Assembly (NCBI GenBank): GCA_905618905.1
Contig: CAJQTH010000008.1
Coordinates: forward strand, 21,051-85,050
From: an uncultured Candidatus Pelagibacter sp.
GTDB lineage: Bacteria; Pseudomonadota; Alphaproteobacteria; Pelagibacterales; Pelagibacteraceae
DNA: 64,000 nt
Direction of reading: 5' to 3'
The notes beneath the pieces were generated by a model. It was not told the origin of the DNA, made no database searches, and saw only the letters and a list, made by a program, of their open reading frames with translations. Below are positions 43,134-55,213 of this stretch, piece by piece. The stretch's first letter is position 1, and each line of letters begins with the position of its first letter. A program made the translations under genes and the position numbers.

Positions 43134-43325
43134 ATGAAAAACCCGATAAAATTTATCCAAGAAGTTAAACAAGAAGCTTTTAAAGTTTCTTGGCCTACTG
43201 GAAAAGAAACAATGCAGGGTGCATTAATGGTATTTGCTATGGCAGTTATTATGTCTCTTTTCTTTTTGCTTCTTGATCAAGTGCTTAAATTTTTATTGGA
43301 AGCATTACTAAAGGTAAGTATTTAA
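43134..43325 (+). CDS. secE: Preprotein translocase subunit SecE
   Basis: A 63-residue single-helix form of SecE, the clamp subunit of the SecYEG channel in the inner membrane. The conserved amphipathic stretch FIQEVKQEAFKVSWPTGKET leads into a single transmembrane helix (about residues 27-57). The short length without extra N-terminal helices is normal outside enterics. Its stop overlaps the nusG start. Confidence 0.95.
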   Translation: MKNPIKFIQEVKQEAFKVSWPTGKETMQGALMVFAMAVIMSLFFLLLDQVLKFLLEALLKVSI

Positions 43326-43855
43326 TGAAAAATTGGTATATTGTTCAATCTCACTCAAATTTTGAGAATAAGGTTGCTGGATTAATTAAAGAAGAAGCTG
43401 AAAAAGCAAAAATTTCTGATAAAATTGAAGAAATTGTTGTTCCGACACACGATGTTACTGAAGTTAAAAGAGGAAAGAGAATTCAGAGAAAAAAGAAATA
43501 CTTTCCTGGTTATGTTTTAATTAAAAGTGAAATGGATAATGATATTTATCATTTAATTAAAAATTTAAAGCGTGTTAGTGGATTTTTAGGTTCAAAAGGT
43601 ATACCCGTACCTGTTTCTGATAAAGAAATAGAAAAAATTTTAGGACAAATAAAAGATGGTGTAGCTCAGCCAAAATCTGGTATAGAATACATTATTGGTG
43701 AAAAAGTTCAGGTCGTTGACGGTCCTTTTGCATCATTCAGTGGTATGGTTGAAGATATAGATGAAGAGAAATTAAGACTTAAGGTTTCAGTTTCAATTTT
43801 TGGAAGACCAACACCAGTTGATTTAGAATATAACCAAGTAGAGAAAGCAAGTTAA
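43325..43855 (+). CDS. nusG: Transcription antitermination factor NusG
   Basis: A 176-residue factor that binds RNA polymerase and coordinates elongation, Rho action and ribosome coupling. The NGN domain starts [18 protein letters not shown], contains [14 protein letters not shown], and the C-terminal KOW domain reads [21 protein letters not shown]. It is overlapped by one base at each end with secE and rplK. Confidence 0.97.
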
Positions 43856-44280
43856 TGGCTAAAGAAATTAGTGGATACATAAAATTACAAATTATGGGTG
43901 GACAAGCCAATCCAGCTCCACCAGTTGGTCCTGCGTTAGGTCAACGTGGTATTAACATAATGGAATTTTGTAAAGCTTTTAACGATAAAACTAAGGCATT
44001 CGCTGGAAAACCAATTCCAGTTGTTATAACAGTTTATAAAGACAAAAAATTTGATTTTGAAATTAAATCACCTCCTGCATCACACTTTATTAAAGAAGCT
44101 GCTAAACTTAAAGGTGGATCAAAAGAACCTGGCAGAAGTATTGCTGGATCAATCACAAAAAAACAAGCTGAAGAAATTGCAACACAAAAAATGAAAGATC
44201 TTAACGCTCACGATCTTGAGCAAGCAGTAAAAATTATCGCAGGATCTGCTAGATCAATGGGTATAGAGGTTAAAGACTAA
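43855..44280 (+). CDS. rplK: 50S ribosomal protein L11
   Basis: A 141-residue protein of the GTPase-associated centre at the stalk base. It starts with [20 protein letters not shown], the Pro-rich N-domain for EF-G and release-factor contacts, then [19 protein letters not shown]. The C-domain contains the 23S-binding [10 protein letters not shown] at the end. It shares a base with nusG and with rplA, so translation of the three is tightly coupled. Confidence 0.98.
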
Positions 44281-44969
44281 TGCCGTCAAAACGATTTAAA
44301 CAATTACCAGAAAAGACGAAAGATTTAACTGCTGATACAATTGAAATTTTATTAACAACTATTAAGAAAAATTGCACTGCAAAATTTGATGAGTCGATTG
44401 ATTTAAGTTTTCAAGTAAACAACAAGCAAAAAAAAGGTGAAGTAAACATCAGAACTATAGTTAATTTACCCGGTGGAACTGGTAAAAATGTTAAAGTAGC
44501 TGTTGTTTGTGAAGACAATAAAGCTCAAGAAGCTAAAGATGCTGGTGCTGATATAGTTGGTAGTGAAGAATTTATAGATAAAATTAAAGCAGGTGAGCTT
44601 AATTTTGAAAAATTAATCTGTACACCAGGCATGATGGTTAAGCTTTCTAAGTTAGGAAAAGTTTTAGGTCCAAAAGGGTTAATGCCAAATCCTAAATTAG
44701 GATCTGTATCTGAAGATATTAAAGAAGCTGTAACAAACGCTAAATCTGGTCAAGCAGAAATTAGAAATGATAAAGATGGAAATATTGGTGTAAGTATTGG
44801 TAAAAAATCATTTCATGATGATCAACTACTTAAGAATTTTCATGCTATTTTAGATACTTTAGAGAAAGAAAAAGGAAACCTAACTTTAAAAGATGGTTTA
44901 ATAAAAAATACTTTTGTAACGTCAAGTATGGGTGTTTCGTATAAAGTTAAATTAGGAAAAGTTATATAG
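44280..44969 (+). CDS. rplA: 50S ribosomal protein L1
   Basis: A 229-residue stalk protein contacting E-site tRNA, and in many bacteria the repressor of the rplKA mRNA. Family motifs are present: VNIRTIVNLPGGTGK, LICTPGMMVKLSKLGKVLGPKGLMPNPK (cited as CTPGMM and LGPKGLMPNPK), and FHAILDTLEKEK near the end. A binding site in the rplK leader would lie within nusG here because the genes overlap. Confidence 0.97.
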   Translation: MPSKRFKQLPEKTKDLTADTIEILLTTIKKNCTAKFDESIDLSFQVNNKQKKGEVNIRTIVNLPGGTGKNVKVAVVCEDNKAQEAKDAGADIVGSEEFIDKIKAGELNFEKLICTPGMMVKLSKLGKVLGPKGLMPNPKLGSVSEDIKEAVTNAKSGQAEIRNDKDGNIGVSIGKKSFHDDQLLKNFHAILDTLEKEKGNLTLKDGLIKNTFVTSSMGVSYKVKLGKVI

Positions 44970-44971
44970 TT

Positions 44972-45475
44972 ATGATGAACAAGGAACAAAAAAAGAATTA
45001 TATTAGTGAAATGGAAACTCAGTTTCAGAACAATGAAGCTGTAATAGTAACACACTACCAAGGTCTTACAATGACTCAGCTTGATGAACTAAGAGGGCAG
45101 ATGAGAGAACATGGTATCAAATTTACTATAACAAAAAATAAAATTACTAAAATTGCACTTGAAAAAACTAAGTGTAAGGAACTTTCCAATTTATTTACAG
45201 GTGCTACAGCAGTAGCTTTTTCTGATGATGCTATAATGTCAGCTAGAATTTTATCAAAATTTGCAAAAACTAATGAAAATCTAAAACTTTTAGGTGGAAT
45301 TATGGGTAGCGATGTTTTAGACCAAGCTGGAGTTCAGAATGTAGCCAATTTACCAACATTAGATGAGGCTAGAGCAAATATTATAGGTATTTTAGCAGCA
45401 CCAGCGTCAAAATTTATAAGTATTTTACTTGCACGATCCGAAAAAATGAGTAATTTGACCCCAGAAAATTCTTAA
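44972..45475 (+). CDS. rplJ: 50S ribosomal protein L10
   Basis: A 167-residue protein that anchors L7/L12 dimers to the ribosome. It begins [17 protein letters not shown], and the body shows [18 protein letters not shown] and [13 protein letters not shown]. The C-terminal helix for L7/L12 binding is at the end. The start may be at either of two adjacent ATGs. Only 2 bases separate it from rplA, so no long L10 leader exists at this junction. Confidence 0.95.
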   Translation: MMNKEQKKNYISEMETQFQNNEAVIVTHYQGLTMTQLDELRGQMREHGIKFTITKNKITKIALEKTKCKELSNLFTGATAVAFSDDAIMSARILSKFAKTNENLKLLGGIMGSDVLDQAGVQNVANLPTLDEARANIIGILAAPASKFISILLARSEKMSNLTPENS

Positions 45476-45501
45476 AAAACAACCTAAAGAGTAAAAAAAA
45501 T

Positions 45502-45867
45502 ATGCCTGATCTAAATAAAATTATTGAAGACCTATCAAGTTTAACTGTTGTTGAAGCAGCTGAGCTTTCAAAACAACTTGAGGAAAAATGGGGTGTTACA
45601 GCTATGGCTGCAGCAGCACCAGCAGCAGCAGCAGGTGGAGCAGCTGAAGAAGCTAAAGATGATTTTACAGTTATGTTAATTTCGGCTGGTGATAAAAAAA
45701 TTAACGTTATTAAAGAAGTTAGAGCCGCAACATCTTTAGGTCTTAAAGAAGCAAAAGATTTAGTTGAAGGTGCTCCAAAAGAAGTGAAATCTGGTGTTAA
45801 CAAAAAAGATGCTGAAGAACTTAAAGCTAAGTTAGAAGCAGCAGGCGCAAAAGTAGAACTTAAATAA
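45502..45867 (+). CDS. rplL: 50S ribosomal protein L7/L12
   Basis: A 121-residue stalk protein recruiting translational GTPases. The N-terminal dimerisation helices ([19 protein letters not shown]) are followed by an Ala/Gly-rich flexible hinge (about residues 34-48), then the conserved C-domain with [20 protein letters not shown] and [12 protein letters not shown]. Its length is normal. A hairpin follows in the gap before rpoB. Confidence 0.97.
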   Translation: MPDLNKIIEDLSSLTVVEAAELSKQLEEKWGVTAMAAAAPAAAAGGAAEEAKDDFTVMLISAGDKKINVIKEVRAATSLGLKEAKDLVEGAPKEVKSGVNKKDAEELKAKLEAAGAKVELK

Positions 45868-45889
45868 ATTAATTAGAAAGATTTTATAA

Positions 45890-45911
45890 ACTGGTTAATT
45901 TATTAGCCAGT
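45890..45911 (+). promoter_or_regulatory. Hairpin in the rplL-rpoB gap
   Basis: A 22-base hairpin: 9 paired positions (including one T-G) from ACTGG...CCAGT inward, closed by a 4-base TTTA loop. There is no T run after it, so it is not a strong terminator. The same place in E. coli holds an attenuator and an RNase III site separating ribosomal and polymerase output; a similar role is inferred. Confidence 0.55.
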
Positions 45912-45923
45912 GATTAGTATTAA

Positions 45924-48900
45924 ATGCAATTATCTTTTACACAGAAGAAAAATATAAGAAAAAGCTTTGGAAAGCTTACAGAAACTTTATCTATTCCAAA
46001 TCTAATTGAAGTTCAAAAAAATTCATATAAACAGCTTACAGACTTTGATAGCGAAGCTGGGGATTTATCAAAAGGATTTGATAGGGTTTTTAAAAGTATT
46101 TTTCCAATAGAGGATTTAAATGATAAAGCAACATTAGAATACGTTTCTTATAGACTTGAAAAGCCAAAATTTGATACTGAAGAATGTATCCAAAGAGGAT
46201 TATCTTTTACGTCAGCATTAAAATGTACTTTAAGATTAGTTGTCTACGAGATTGATCAAGAAAATAATACTAAAGATATTTTGTCTGCAAAAGAACAAGA
46301 AGTTTACATGGGTGAAGTGCCTATGATGACGGACAGTGGAACTTTTATAACTAATGGTGTTCAAAGAGTTGTTGTAAACCAAATGCATAGAAGTCCTGGA
46401 GTTTTCTTTGATCATGACAAAGGTAAATCACACGCAAGTGGTAAATTATTATTTAACTGTAGAGTTATTCCTAATAGGGGATCTTGGTTAGATTTAGAGT
46501 ACGATGTTAAAGATTTTTTATATTTTAAAATAGATAGAAAGAAAAAAATATTTGCTTCAACTCTTTTGATGGCTTTAGGTTTAACTAAATCTGAAATAGC
46601 TGATGAGTTTTATGCTAAAGACACTTATTCATTTGATGCAAAAGCAGGTAAGTGGAAGACAAAATTTAACCCTGTAAACTATAAAGCTAAAAATTTTTCT
46701 GAAGAAGTTACCGATGCTAAAACTGGAAACGTTATAATTAAACTTGGTGATAAAATTAATTTCTTAAGTGCAAAAAAACTAGCTACAGATGGACTTAAAG
46801 ATATTTTAGTATCTCAAGAATCTTTAATTGGAAAATATTTACATAGTGAAGTTAAAGTTAGCGACGATGAAGAAGAGGGAACCTTTGGAATTGGTACTGA
46901 GCTAAATGACACTATTATCAAACAAATTTTAGAAGCTAGCATAAACTCAATTGAGATTTCTATTACAAATTCTATCAATAAAGGACCTTATTTATTATCA
47001 ACAATATTAAATGATAAAAATAATTCTAAAAATGATGCAATTACTGAAATTTATAAAGTTTTAAGACCGGGCGAACCACCAACAGTCGAGATTGCTACAC
47101 AAATATTCAACAACCTTTTCTTTAGTTCAGATAGGTATGACCTTTCAGATGTGGGTAGAGTTAAAATGAATTCAAGATTGAGCCTTGAATGTTCTGATAA
47201 AATTACAATTTTAAGAAATGACGACATAATTGCCATTGTTCACAAAATGTTAGATTTAAGAGATGGCAAAGATGAAGTTGATGACATTGATCATTTAGGT
47301 AACAGAAGAGTAAGGTCTGTTGGTGAACTTGTTGAAAACCAAGCACGCGTTGGAGTCTACAGAATGGAAAGAGCTATTAAAGAAAAAATGACAACTCTTG
47401 ATATTGAATCAGCAATGCCACAAGATTTAATTAATGCAAAACCATTAACGGTTTCCCTTAAAGATTTTTTTGTAAGTTCACAACTTTCACAATTTATGGA
47501 TCAAACAAATCCACTATCTGAAATTACACATAAAAGAAGAGTTTCAGCTTTAGGACCAGGTGGTCTAACAAGAGAAAGAGCTGGATTTGATGTTCGTGAT
47601 GTTCACCCAACTCACTATGGAAGAATTTGTCCAATTGAAACACCTGAAGGACCAAATATTGGTTTGATTAATAGTTTGTCTACTTATGCTAAGATTAATA
47701 AATATGGTTTTATTGAAAGCCCATATAAAAAAGTAGAGAATGGTGTGGTTCAAGATAAAGTTGAATATCTATCAGCGATGGAAGAGACAAAATATACAAT
47801 CGCACAAGCTAACGCCAAACTTGATAAGAATGGAAAAATTTTAGAAGAACTTGTTCCTTGTAGAGAAAACTTAAACTTTGTTTTATCAAAACCTGAGAAA
47901 ATTGATTACATTGATGTTTCACCTAAACAGTTAGTTTCTGTAGCAGCATCTTTAATTCCTTTCTTAGAAAACGATGATGCAAACAGAGCCCTAATGGGAT
48001 CTAACATGATGAGACAAGCGGTCCCTCTTTTAAAACCAGAATCTCCATTAGTTGGTACTGGTATTGAAAGTGATGTAGCTCTTGACTCGGGTGTTACTAT
48101 TGTTGCTAATCGTGATGGTACAGTTGACAAAATTGATGGAAAAAGAATTGTAATTAAAGCAACTGAGGAAACAGATTTCTCAAAATCAGGTGTAGATATT
48201 TATAACTTACAAAAATTTAAAAGATCAAACCAAAACACATGTATTAACCAAAAACCACTTGTTAGAGTAGGTGATAAAGTTAAATCCGGTGATATTATTG
48301 CTGACGGACCATCTACTAAGCTAGGTGAATTAGCACTTGGAAAAAATGTAACTGTAGCATTTATGCCTTGGCAAGGTTACAATTTTGAAGACTCTATTCT
48401 AATTTCAGAAAGATGTGTTACAGATGATGTATTTACATCAGTTCATATCGTTGAATATGAAGTTATGGCTAGAGATACAAAGCTAGGTGAAGAAGAAATC
48501 ACTAGAGATATTCCAAATGTAAATGAAGAAGCTTTAAAAAATCTAGATGAATCTGGGATCGTTTATATTGGTGCTGAAGTAAAAGCTGGAGACATATTAG
48601 TTGGTAAAGTTACACCAAAAGGTGATTCAGCATCAGGACCTGAAGAAAAATTATTAAGATCAATTTTTGGTGAAAAAGCAATTGACGTAACTGATACATC
48701 TTTAAAAATGTCCAGAGGTAGCAGTGGAACGATTGTTGATGTCAGAGTATTTAATAGACATGGTATTGAAAAAGATGAAAGATCTATAACAATTGAAAGA
48801 GCTGAAATTGAAATTGTTCAACAAGATAAAATTGTAGAGGAAGAAATTTTAGAAAGAAGTATAAAGCAAAGAGCTAATCAGATTTTGTCTGGAGCTTCTT

Positions 48901-50015
48901 TAACAAAAAAAATTAAAGATTTCGATGAAGGTACTAAACTTGATCTTGAAACAATTAACAAAATTAGTATTAATGATATATTCAAAATAACAGTAGGTAA
49001 TGTTAATGATGAAGCAAGTATTGCCCAATTAAAAGATCAATACAATCAAGCAAAACAAGATATTCAGGAAAGATTTGAAGATAAAGTTTTAAAAATTAGA
49101 AGCGGTGATGATTTATTACCAAGTGTTATGAAAATGGTAAAAGTTTTTGTTGCGATTAAAAGAAGATTAAGACCTGGTGACAAGATGTCAGGAAGACACG
49201 GAAACAAGGGTGTAGTCAGTAAAATAGTACCTGTTGAAGATATGCCTTATAGAGAAGATGGAAGACCTGTCGATATCGTATTAAATCCACTTGGGGTTCC
49301 AAGTCGTATGAACGTAGGTCAAATCTTAGAAACACACCTTGGTTGGGCATGCAAGGAATTTGGTGAAGAAGTTAAAAAATTAGTAAATGAAAATAATAAA
49401 AAAATTGAAAAAACAGAAAAAATTTCGTCATTTCTAAAATCTGTTTACGGTAATGAAGTATTTGATGATGGAATTGACAAGTTAAACAAAACTGAGTTTA
49501 GAGATTTATGTGAAAACTTGCAAAATGGTATAGCGATTTCAACTCCTGTTTTTGATGGTGCAAAAGAAAAAGACGTTTCCGAAATGCTTGAATTAGCAAA
49601 ATTACCTACTTCTGGTCAAACAAATTTATGGGATGGTAGAACAGGTGAAATGTTTGATAGACCCGTAACAGTTGGAATTATCTATATGCTTAAATTACAT
49701 CACTTAGTTGAAGATAAAATTCACGCAAGATCTACTGGACCTTATAGTCTTGTCACTCAACAGCCATTGGGTGGTAAAGCTCAACTTGGTGGACAAAGAT
49801 TTGGTGAAATGGAAGTATGGGCTCTTGAAGCTTATGGAGCTTCGTACACATTGCAGGAAATTTTAACAGTTAAGTCAGATGATGTTGCTGGAAGAGTTAA
49901 GGTTTACGAAACAATAGTTAAAGGTGAAGAAAATTTTGAATCTGGAATACCAGAGTCGTTTAACGTTCTAGTCAAAGAAATTAAATCATTAGCTTTAAAC
50001 ATAGAATTAAATTAA
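45924..50015 (+). CDS. rpoB: RNA polymerase beta subunit
   Basis: The 1363-residue catalytic beta subunit. It starts with [23 protein letters not shown]. The rifampicin region reads [27 protein letters not shown] (cited as [12 protein letters not shown] and [12 protein letters not shown]) with wild-type-like residues. [22 protein letters not shown] and [20 protein letters not shown]-type motifs, near the C-terminus, lie in proper order. Length matches alphaproteobacterial RpoB. Two bases separate it from rpoC. Confidence 0.98.
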   Translation: MQLSFTQKKNIRKSFGKLTETLSIPNLIEVQKNSYKQLTDFDSEAGDLSKGFDRVFKSIFPIEDLNDKATLEYVSYRLEKPKFDTEECIQRGLSFTSALKCTLRLVVYEIDQENNTKDILSAKEQEVYMGEVPMMTDSGTFITNGVQRVVVNQMHRSPGVFFDHDKGKSHASGKLLFNCRVIPNRGSWLDLEYDVKDFLYFKIDRKKKIFASTLLMALGLTKSEIADEFYAKDTYSFDAKAGKWKTKFNPVNYKAKNFSEEVTDAKTGNVIIKLGDKINFLSAKKLATDGLKDILVSQESLIGKYLHSEVKVSDDEEEGTFGIGTELNDTIIKQILEASINSIEISITNSINKGPYLLSTILNDKNNSKNDAITEIYKVLRPGEPPTVEIATQIFNNLFFSSDRYDLSDVGRVKMNSRLSLECSDKITILRNDDIIAIVHKMLDLRDGKDEVDDIDHLGNRRVRSVGELVENQARVGVYRMERAIKEKMTTLDIESAMPQDLINAKPLTVSLKDFFVSSQLSQFMDQTNPLSEITHKRRVSALGPGGLTRERAGFDVRDVHPTHYGRICPIETPEGPNIGLINSLSTYAKINKYGFIESPYKKVENGVVQDKVEYLSAMEETKYTIAQANAKLDKNGKILEELVPCRENLNFVLSKPEKIDYIDVSPKQLVSVAASLIPFLENDDANRALMGSNMMRQAVPLLKPESPLVGTGIESDVALDSGVTIVANRDGTVDKIDGKRIVIKATEETDFSKSGVDIYNLQKFKRSNQNTCINQKPLVRVGDKVKSGDIIADGPSTKLGELALGKNVTVAFMPWQGYNFEDSILISERCVTDDVFTSVHIVEYEVMARDTKLGEEEITRDIPNVNEEALKNLDESGIVYIGAEVKAGDILVGKVTPKGDSASGPEEKLLRSIFGEKAIDVTDTSLKMSRGSSGTIVDVRVFNRHGIEKDERSITIERAEIEIVQQDKIVEEEILERSIKQRANQILSGASLTKKIKDFDEGTKLDLETINKISINDIFKITVGNVNDEASIAQLKDQYNQAKQDIQERFEDKVLKIRSGDDLLPSVMKMVKVFVAIKRRLRPGDKMSGRHGNKGVVSKIVPVEDMPYREDGRPVDIVLNPLGVPSRMNVGQILETHLGWACKEFGEEVKKLVNENNKKIEKTEKISSFLKSVYGNEVFDDGIDKLNKTEFRDLCENLQNGIAISTPVFDGAKEKDVSEMLELAKLPTSGQTNLWDGRTGEMFDRPVTVGIIYMLKLHHLVEDKIHARSTGPYSLVTQQPLGGKAQLGGQRFGEMEVWALEAYGASYTLQEILTVKSDDVAGRVKVYETIVKGEENFESGIPESFNVLVKEIKSLALNIELN

Positions 50016-50017
50016 AT

Positions 50018-53000
50018 ATGAAAAAAGAATTAACAGACTTATTTAAAAATAGTGAAATTTCTGAAGCGCAAAATTTTAATAGTATTAAAATTACTTTAGC
50101 TAGTCCTGAAAAAATTAAATCTTGGACATACGGTGAAATTAAAAAACCTGAAACTATTAACTACAGAACTTTTAGACCAGAAAAAGATGGCTTGTTTTGT
50201 GCTAGAATATTTGGACCAATAAAAGATTACGAATGTTTGTGTGGTAAGTACAAACGAATGAAGTTTAGAGGAATTATTTGTGAAAAATGTGGTGTTGAAG
50301 TAACAAAATCAAACGTAAGAAGAGAGAGAATGGGTCACATAAACCTTGCTACTCCTGTTGCACACATTTGGTTTTTAAAATCATTACCCAGTAGAATTTC
50401 ATTAGCTGTTGATATGAAGCTTAAAGAAGTTGAAAGAGTTTTATATTTTGAAAATTTTATAGTTATAGAGCCTGGTATGACTACTCTGCAAAAAAACCAG
50501 CTCTTAAATGAGGAAGAGTTAGCTAAATATCAAGATGAATTTGGTGAAGAATCATTTGAAGCTGGAATAGGTGCTGAAGCTATATTGTCAATTCTTAAGT
50601 CAATGGATCTTGAGCTTGAAAGAAAACTTTTAATTAATACAATTAAAGAAACAAAATCTAAGGTTAACGAAGAAAGATCAATTAAAAGACTTAAATTAAT
50701 TGAATCATTTATTGAAACTGGTCAAAAACCTGAATGGATGATTTTAACGGTGATACCAGTTATACCACCTGAATTAAGACCTTTAGTACCATTAGATGGT
50801 GGAAGATTTGCAACATCTGATCTTAATGACCTTTATAGAAGAGTTATAAACAGAAATAATCGTCTTAAGAGATTAATGGATCTAAAAGCTCCTGACATTA
50901 TTGTTAGAAATGAAAAAAGAATGCTTCAAGAATCTGTTGATGCTTTATTTGATAATGGTCGTCGAGGAAGAGTAATTACTGGTACTGGTAAACGTCCACT
51001 TAAATCTTTAGCTGAGATGCTTAAAGGTAAGCAAGGTAGATTTAGACAAAACTTATTAGGAAAAAGAGTTGATTACTCAGGAAGATCTGTAATTGTTGTA
51101 GGTCCTGACCTTAAGCTTCATGAGTGTGGCTTACCGAAAAAAATGGCTTTAGAATTATTTAAGCCATTTTTGTATGCCAGATTAAATAAATTAGGATTAG
51201 CTTCCACAATTAAACAGGCAAAAAAATTAGTAGAAAAAGAAACCAATGCTGTTTGGGATGCGTTAGAACTTATTGTAAGAGAACACCCAGTTTTACTAAA
51301 TCGTGCACCAACGCTTCACAGACTAGGGGTTCAAGCTTTTGAACCTAAGTTAATTGAGGGAGATGCAATTGAATTACACCCATTATGTTGTGCAGCTTTT
51401 AATGCTGACTTTGATGGTGACCAAATGGCTGTTCACGTTCCTCTAAGTTTAGAGGCTCAACTAGAAGCTAGAATTTTAATGCTTTCAACGAACAACATTT
51501 TAAGTCCATCAAATGGTAAACCTATCATAGTGCCGAGTCAGGATATGATTTTAGGTCTATACTATTTATCTCAAGCACCATTTCAAACTGAAAAGCCAGA
51601 TGGTTACTTTATAAATAATAATGAAATTGAACATGCTTTATCAACGGGTCAGATAAAAGTACACTCTACTATTGTTTCAAGGTTTGAAACACTTGATGAG
51701 AAAGGTAATAAAAGAGTTGAAAAACACACAACAACTGCTGGAAGATTTTTATTAGCTAATTTATTACCAAAAAATAAAGACATTACTTTTTCAATGATAG
51801 ACAGACTGCTTCCAAAAAAAACTGTTTCAGAAATTATTGATAGTGTTTTTAGATTTTGTGGTCAGAAAACTACAGTTATTTTCTGTGATCATTTAAAAGA
51901 TTTAGGATTCAAACACGCGTTTAAAGCAGGTATTTCTTTTGGTAAAGATGACTTGGTTATTCCTGCAAACAAAGGACAATTGATTGATGACACTAAAAAA
52001 TTAATTGCTGACTATGAAAATCAATATTCAGAAGGTTTAATTACTAGAGGTGAGAAATACAACAAAGTTGTTGATGCTTGGTCAAAATGTACTGATAAAG
52101 TAGCTGGTGAAATGATGAGAGGTATTTCAGCTACTGAAAGTACTCCTGATGGCATGAAGATTAACTCAGTATTTATGATGGCGGATAGTGGAGCTAGGGG
52201 TTCAGCTGCTCAAATGAAACAGTTAGCTGGTATGAGAGGTCTTATTGCAAAACCATCTGGTGAAATTATTGAAACACCTATTATTTCTAACTTTAAAGAA
52301 GGTTTAACTGCTCTAGAATATTTTAATTCAACGCACGGAGCCAGAAAAGGTTTAGCTGATACAGCCCTAAAGACTGCAAGCTCAGGTTATTTAACTAGAA
52401 GACTTTGTGATGTAGCTCAAGACCTTACAATTTCAAAAATTAAATGTGATAATCCTGGCTTTATTGAGTTAGCAGAAATTTTAGAAGGTGGAAACGTAGT
52501 TGTGAGTTTATCAGAAAGAGCACTTGGTAGAGTTACGGCTTTTGAAGTAAAAAATCCTATTACAGGTGAAGTGGTTATTAAAAAAGAAACTATGATTGAT
52601 GAATCGGGTTGCGATAAAATTGATGCAGCTGGTGTTAAATTTATCAAAGCTTATTCAGTTATGACTTGTAGCTCTAAAATTGGTGTTTGTGCCACTTGTT
52701 ATGGAAGAGATCTATCTAGAGGAAAAATGGTTCACGTTGGTGAAGCAATTGGTATGATTTCAGCCCAATCTATTGGAGAACCTGGTACGCAGTTAACAAT
52801 GAGAACTTTCCACGTTGGTGGTACCGCTTCTGTTAAGCAAGAGTCTGAAATTGTTACAAAATCTGCAGGTACTTTGAAAATTATTAATACTAATTTATTA
52901 GAAGATTCTAAGAAAAATCTAATTGTTATGGGAAGAAACACCCAACTTTCTATTGAAGATAATAACGGTGTTCAAGTTGCAATTTATAAAGTTGCTTATG

Positions 53001-54187
53001 GATCAAAATTATTTTTCCAAAATGGTGATAAAATAAAAGCTAATGAAAAAATTTGTGAATGGGATCCTTATACAACTCCAGTTATTGCAGAAAAAAGTGG
53101 TATTGCTGGTTATGTAGATTTAATCGATGGTGTTTCTATTCAAGAGACAACTGATGATGCTACTGGAATTTCTTCTAAATCAGTTGTTGATTGGAGAGCG
53201 CAATCTAAAAATACAGATTTAAAACCAAGAATTACCTTAAGAGATGAGAAGGGTAATGTAATTAAGAAAGCTGACGATAATGAAGCAAGGTACTACTTGG
53301 TACCTGATTCAATTCTTTCTATTAAAGATGGTCAAAAAATTTTTGCTGGTGATATAATCGCAAGACTTCCGAAAGAAACAACTAAAACGAAAGATATTAC
53401 TGGAGGATTACCTCGTGTAGCTGAATTATTTGAAGCTAGAAAAGCAAAAGATAGTGCAATTATTGCTGAGAATGATGGGCAGGTCTTATTTGGTAAAGAA
53501 GTAAGAGGTAAACAAAAAATTTCAATTCAACCAGATGATGGAGAACCTTCAAATTATTTAATACCTAAAGGTAAACATATTAACTTTAACCAAGGTGAGA
53601 AAATTAAGAAAGGTGAGTACTTATTAGATGGACAACCTTTACCTCATGATATTTTGAGAATTTTAGGCATTAAAGATTTAACGGAATATTTTGTTAATCA
53701 GGTTCAAGAAGTTTATAGATTGCAGGGTGTAATTATTAATGACAAACATATCGAAACAATATTAAGACAAATGCTTAAAAAAGTTGAAATCAAAACTTCA
53801 GGTGATTCTTCATACCTACCTGGAGAAATGATTGATAGAATAAAGTTTGATAATGCAAATGAAAAACTTGCAGCTGAAGGAAAAAATCCAGCATCTGGTG
53901 AAAGAGTTTTAATGGGTATTACTAAAGCTTCTCTCCAAACAGAGTCATTTATTTCTGCAGCTTCTTTCCAAGAAACTACAAGAGTTTTAACTGATGCTGC
54001 AATTAAAGGTAAAGTTGATCCTTTAAATGGTTTGAAAGAGAACGTTATAGTTGGTAGATTAGTCCCAGCTGGAACTGGTCATATTAAGAACAAATGGAAC
54101 AAAAATGCTATTGAAGCTGACAATAAATTTCTAGCAGACCAAGAGAAAATTGAACCTGTAGAAACCACAGAAACGCCAGCAAATTAA
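50018..54187 (+). CDS. rpoC: RNA polymerase beta' subunit
   Basis: The 1389-residue beta' subunit. The N-terminal zinc site is [20 protein letters not shown]. The catalytic magnesium triad [12 protein letters not shown] is in the ORF near residue 460. The bridge-helix/trigger-loop regions and the second zinc cluster ([13 protein letters not shown] with an earlier Cys) are all present. The C-terminus carries a short acidic tail ([14 protein letters not shown]). No frameshift or insertion beyond the normal family range was noticed. Confidence 0.98.
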   Translation: MKKELTDLFKNSEISEAQNFNSIKITLASPEKIKSWTYGEIKKPETINYRTFRPEKDGLFCARIFGPIKDYECLCGKYKRMKFRGIICEKCGVEVTKSNVRRERMGHINLATPVAHIWFLKSLPSRISLAVDMKLKEVERVLYFENFIVIEPGMTTLQKNQLLNEEELAKYQDEFGEESFEAGIGAEAILSILKSMDLELERKLLINTIKETKSKVNEERSIKRLKLIESFIETGQKPEWMILTVIPVIPPELRPLVPLDGGRFATSDLNDLYRRVINRNNRLKRLMDLKAPDIIVRNEKRMLQESVDALFDNGRRGRVITGTGKRPLKSLAEMLKGKQGRFRQNLLGKRVDYSGRSVIVVGPDLKLHECGLPKKMALELFKPFLYARLNKLGLASTIKQAKKLVEKETNAVWDALELIVREHPVLLNRAPTLHRLGVQAFEPKLIEGDAIELHPLCCAAFNADFDGDQMAVHVPLSLEAQLEARILMLSTNNILSPSNGKPIIVPSQDMILGLYYLSQAPFQTEKPDGYFINNNEIEHALSTGQIKVHSTIVSRFETLDEKGNKRVEKHTTTAGRFLLANLLPKNKDITFSMIDRLLPKKTVSEIIDSVFRFCGQKTTVIFCDHLKDLGFKHAFKAGISFGKDDLVIPANKGQLIDDTKKLIADYENQYSEGLITRGEKYNKVVDAWSKCTDKVAGEMMRGISATESTPDGMKINSVFMMADSGARGSAAQMKQLAGMRGLIAKPSGEIIETPIISNFKEGLTALEYFNSTHGARKGLADTALKTASSGYLTRRLCDVAQDLTISKIKCDNPGFIELAEILEGGNVVVSLSERALGRVTAFEVKNPITGEVVIKKETMIDESGCDKIDAAGVKFIKAYSVMTCSSKIGVCATCYGRDLSRGKMVHVGEAIGMISAQSIGEPGTQLTMRTFHVGGTASVKQESEIVTKSAGTLKIINTNLLEDSKKNLIVMGRNTQLSIEDNNGVQVAIYKVAYGSKLFFQNGDKIKANEKICEWDPYTTPVIAEKSGIAGYVDLIDGVSIQETTDDATGISSKSVVDWRAQSKNTDLKPRITLRDEKGNVIKKADDNEARYYLVPDSILSIKDGQKIFAGDIIARLPKETTKTKDITGGLPRVAELFEARKAKDSAIIAENDGQVLFGKEVRGKQKISIQPDDGEPSNYLIPKGKHINFNQGEKIKKGEYLLDGQPLPHDILRILGIKDLTEYFVNQVQEVYRLQGVIINDKHIETILRQMLKKVEIKTSGDSSYLPGEMIDRIKFDNANEKLAAEGKNPASGERVLMGITKASLQTESFISAASFQETTRVLTDAAIKGKVDPLNGLKENVIVGRLVPAGTGHIKNKWNKNAIEADNKFLADQEKIEPVETTETPAN

Positions 54188-54219
54188 TAAAAATAACGCG
54201 TCTAACTTGTAGTTTTAGT

Positions 54220-54247
54220 TTGACAATCAGTGATTTAATAGTATTTT
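54220..54247 (+). promoter_or_regulatory. Candidate promoter for the rpsL-fusA-S10 run
   Basis: TTGACA at 54220-54225, a 16-base spacer, and TATTTT at 54242-54247. Initiation near 54255 would give a leader of about 107 bases before rpsL, long for this genome. Confidence 0.55.
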
Positions 54248-54302
54248 GACGCTGTTTTTGGTTGGAATGTAGTACCTACTTTACGGAACTAAACGCTGCC
54301 AC

Positions 54303-54324
54303 AAAATAACCTGTCAGTTATTTT
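54303..54324 (+). promoter_or_regulatory. Hairpin in the rpsL leader
   Basis: AAAATAAC-ctgtca-GTTATTTT is a perfect 8-bp inverted repeat with a 6-base loop, 38 bases before the rpsL ATG. It may be a leader control element or an RNA-processing site. No T run follows, so simple termination is unlikely. Confidence 0.45.
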
Positions 54325-54362
54325 CATTCAAAAATAAATTAATTAATTAATTAAAAAAATTT

Positions 54363-54734
54363 ATGCCAACTATTAACCAGTTGTTAAGAAAGAAAAGAAT
54401 TAGACCAGTTGCAAGAAATAAAGTTCCTGCACTTGAAAAACAACCTTTAAAAAGAGGTGTGTGTCTTAAAGTTTACACAACAACACCGAAAAAACCGAAC
54501 TCTGCATTAAGAAAAGTTGCAAGAGTTAGACTTTCAAACGGCTTTGAAGTTACGGCTTACATCGGTGGTGAAGGGCATAATCTTCAAGAACACTCAGTAG
54601 TTTTAATTAGAGGTGGTCGTGTTAAGGATTTACCTGGTGTTCGTTATCATATTCTTAGAGGAAATCTAGATACACAAGCAGTTGCAAATAGAAAGAAACG
54701 TAGATCTTTGTATGGAACTAAAAAAGGTAAATAA
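54363..54734 (+). CDS. rpsL: 30S ribosomal protein S12
   Basis: A 123-residue decoding-centre protein. Family motifs are [35 protein letters not shown] (cited as [17 protein letters not shown]) and [24 protein letters not shown]. Lys at the TTPKKPNS position is the streptomycin-sensitive residue. It is the first gene of the str cluster, behind a promoter-like sequence and a hairpin-containing leader. Confidence 0.98.
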   Translation: MPTINQLLRKKRIRPVARNKVPALEKQPLKRGVCLKVYTTTPKKPNSALRKVARVRLSNGFEVTAYIGGEGHNLQEHSVVLIRGGRVKDLPGVRYHILRGNLDTQAVANRKKRRSLYGTKKGK

Positions 54735-54736
54735 CT

Positions 54737-55207
54737 ATGTCTAGAAAAAAAACGCAACCAAAAAAAGTTGTCACTCCAGATCCAATTTTTAAATCGACTA
54801 TTATTCCAAAACTAATTAACTCAATAATGTATGATGGAAAAAAAGTTGTTGCTGAAAAAATTGTATATGAAGCAATTGAAAAAATTAAATCAAAAACTAA
54901 AGAAGAGCCAATTAATGTATTTAACGAAGCTATAAATAATATCAAACCTACTGTAGAAGTTAGATCTCGTAGAGTTGGTGGCGCAACGTACCAAGTTCCT
55001 GTTGAAGTTAAAAATAATCGTGCTCAAGCACTTGCTATTAGATGGTTAGTTGACGCTTCAAGAAAAAGAAAAGACAAACATATGTCTGATAAAATTTTTA
55101 ACGAACTGTATGATGCGTATGAAAAAAAAGGATCTGCAGTTAAAAAAAGAGAAGATGTACATAAAATGGCTGAGTCGAATAAGGCTTTCGCTCATTTTAG
55201 GTGGTAA
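54737..55207 (+). CDS. rpsG: 30S ribosomal protein S7
   Basis: A 156-residue organiser of the 30S head and exit site. Visible motifs: PDPIFKSTIIPKLINSIMYDGKK, given here as IIPKLINSIMYDGKK, then PTVEVRSRRVGGATYQVPVE and RALAIRWL-type sequence as QALAIRWLVDASRKR, with a C-terminal MAESNKAFAHFRW. The length is normal. It lies 2 bases after rpsL and 6 before fusA. Confidence 0.98.
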   Translation: MSRKKTQPKKVVTPDPIFKSTIIPKLINSIMYDGKKVVAEKIVYEAIEKIKSKTKEEPINVFNEAINNIKPTVEVRSRRVGGATYQVPVEVKNNRAQALAIRWLVDASRKRKDKHMSDKIFNELYDAYEKKGSAVKKREDVHKMAESNKAFAHFRW

Positions 55208-55213
55208 AAAATT

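Noticed and set aside
45414-45803. A 129-residue minus-strand ORF over rplJ-rplL
   Set aside because: It is the mirror of the Ala-rich L7/L12 hinge and overlaps two certain genes.
54303-54324. A Rho-independent terminator for rpoBC
   Set aside because: The stem is perfect but not followed by a T run, and it lies downstream of a better-placed promoter for rpsL.
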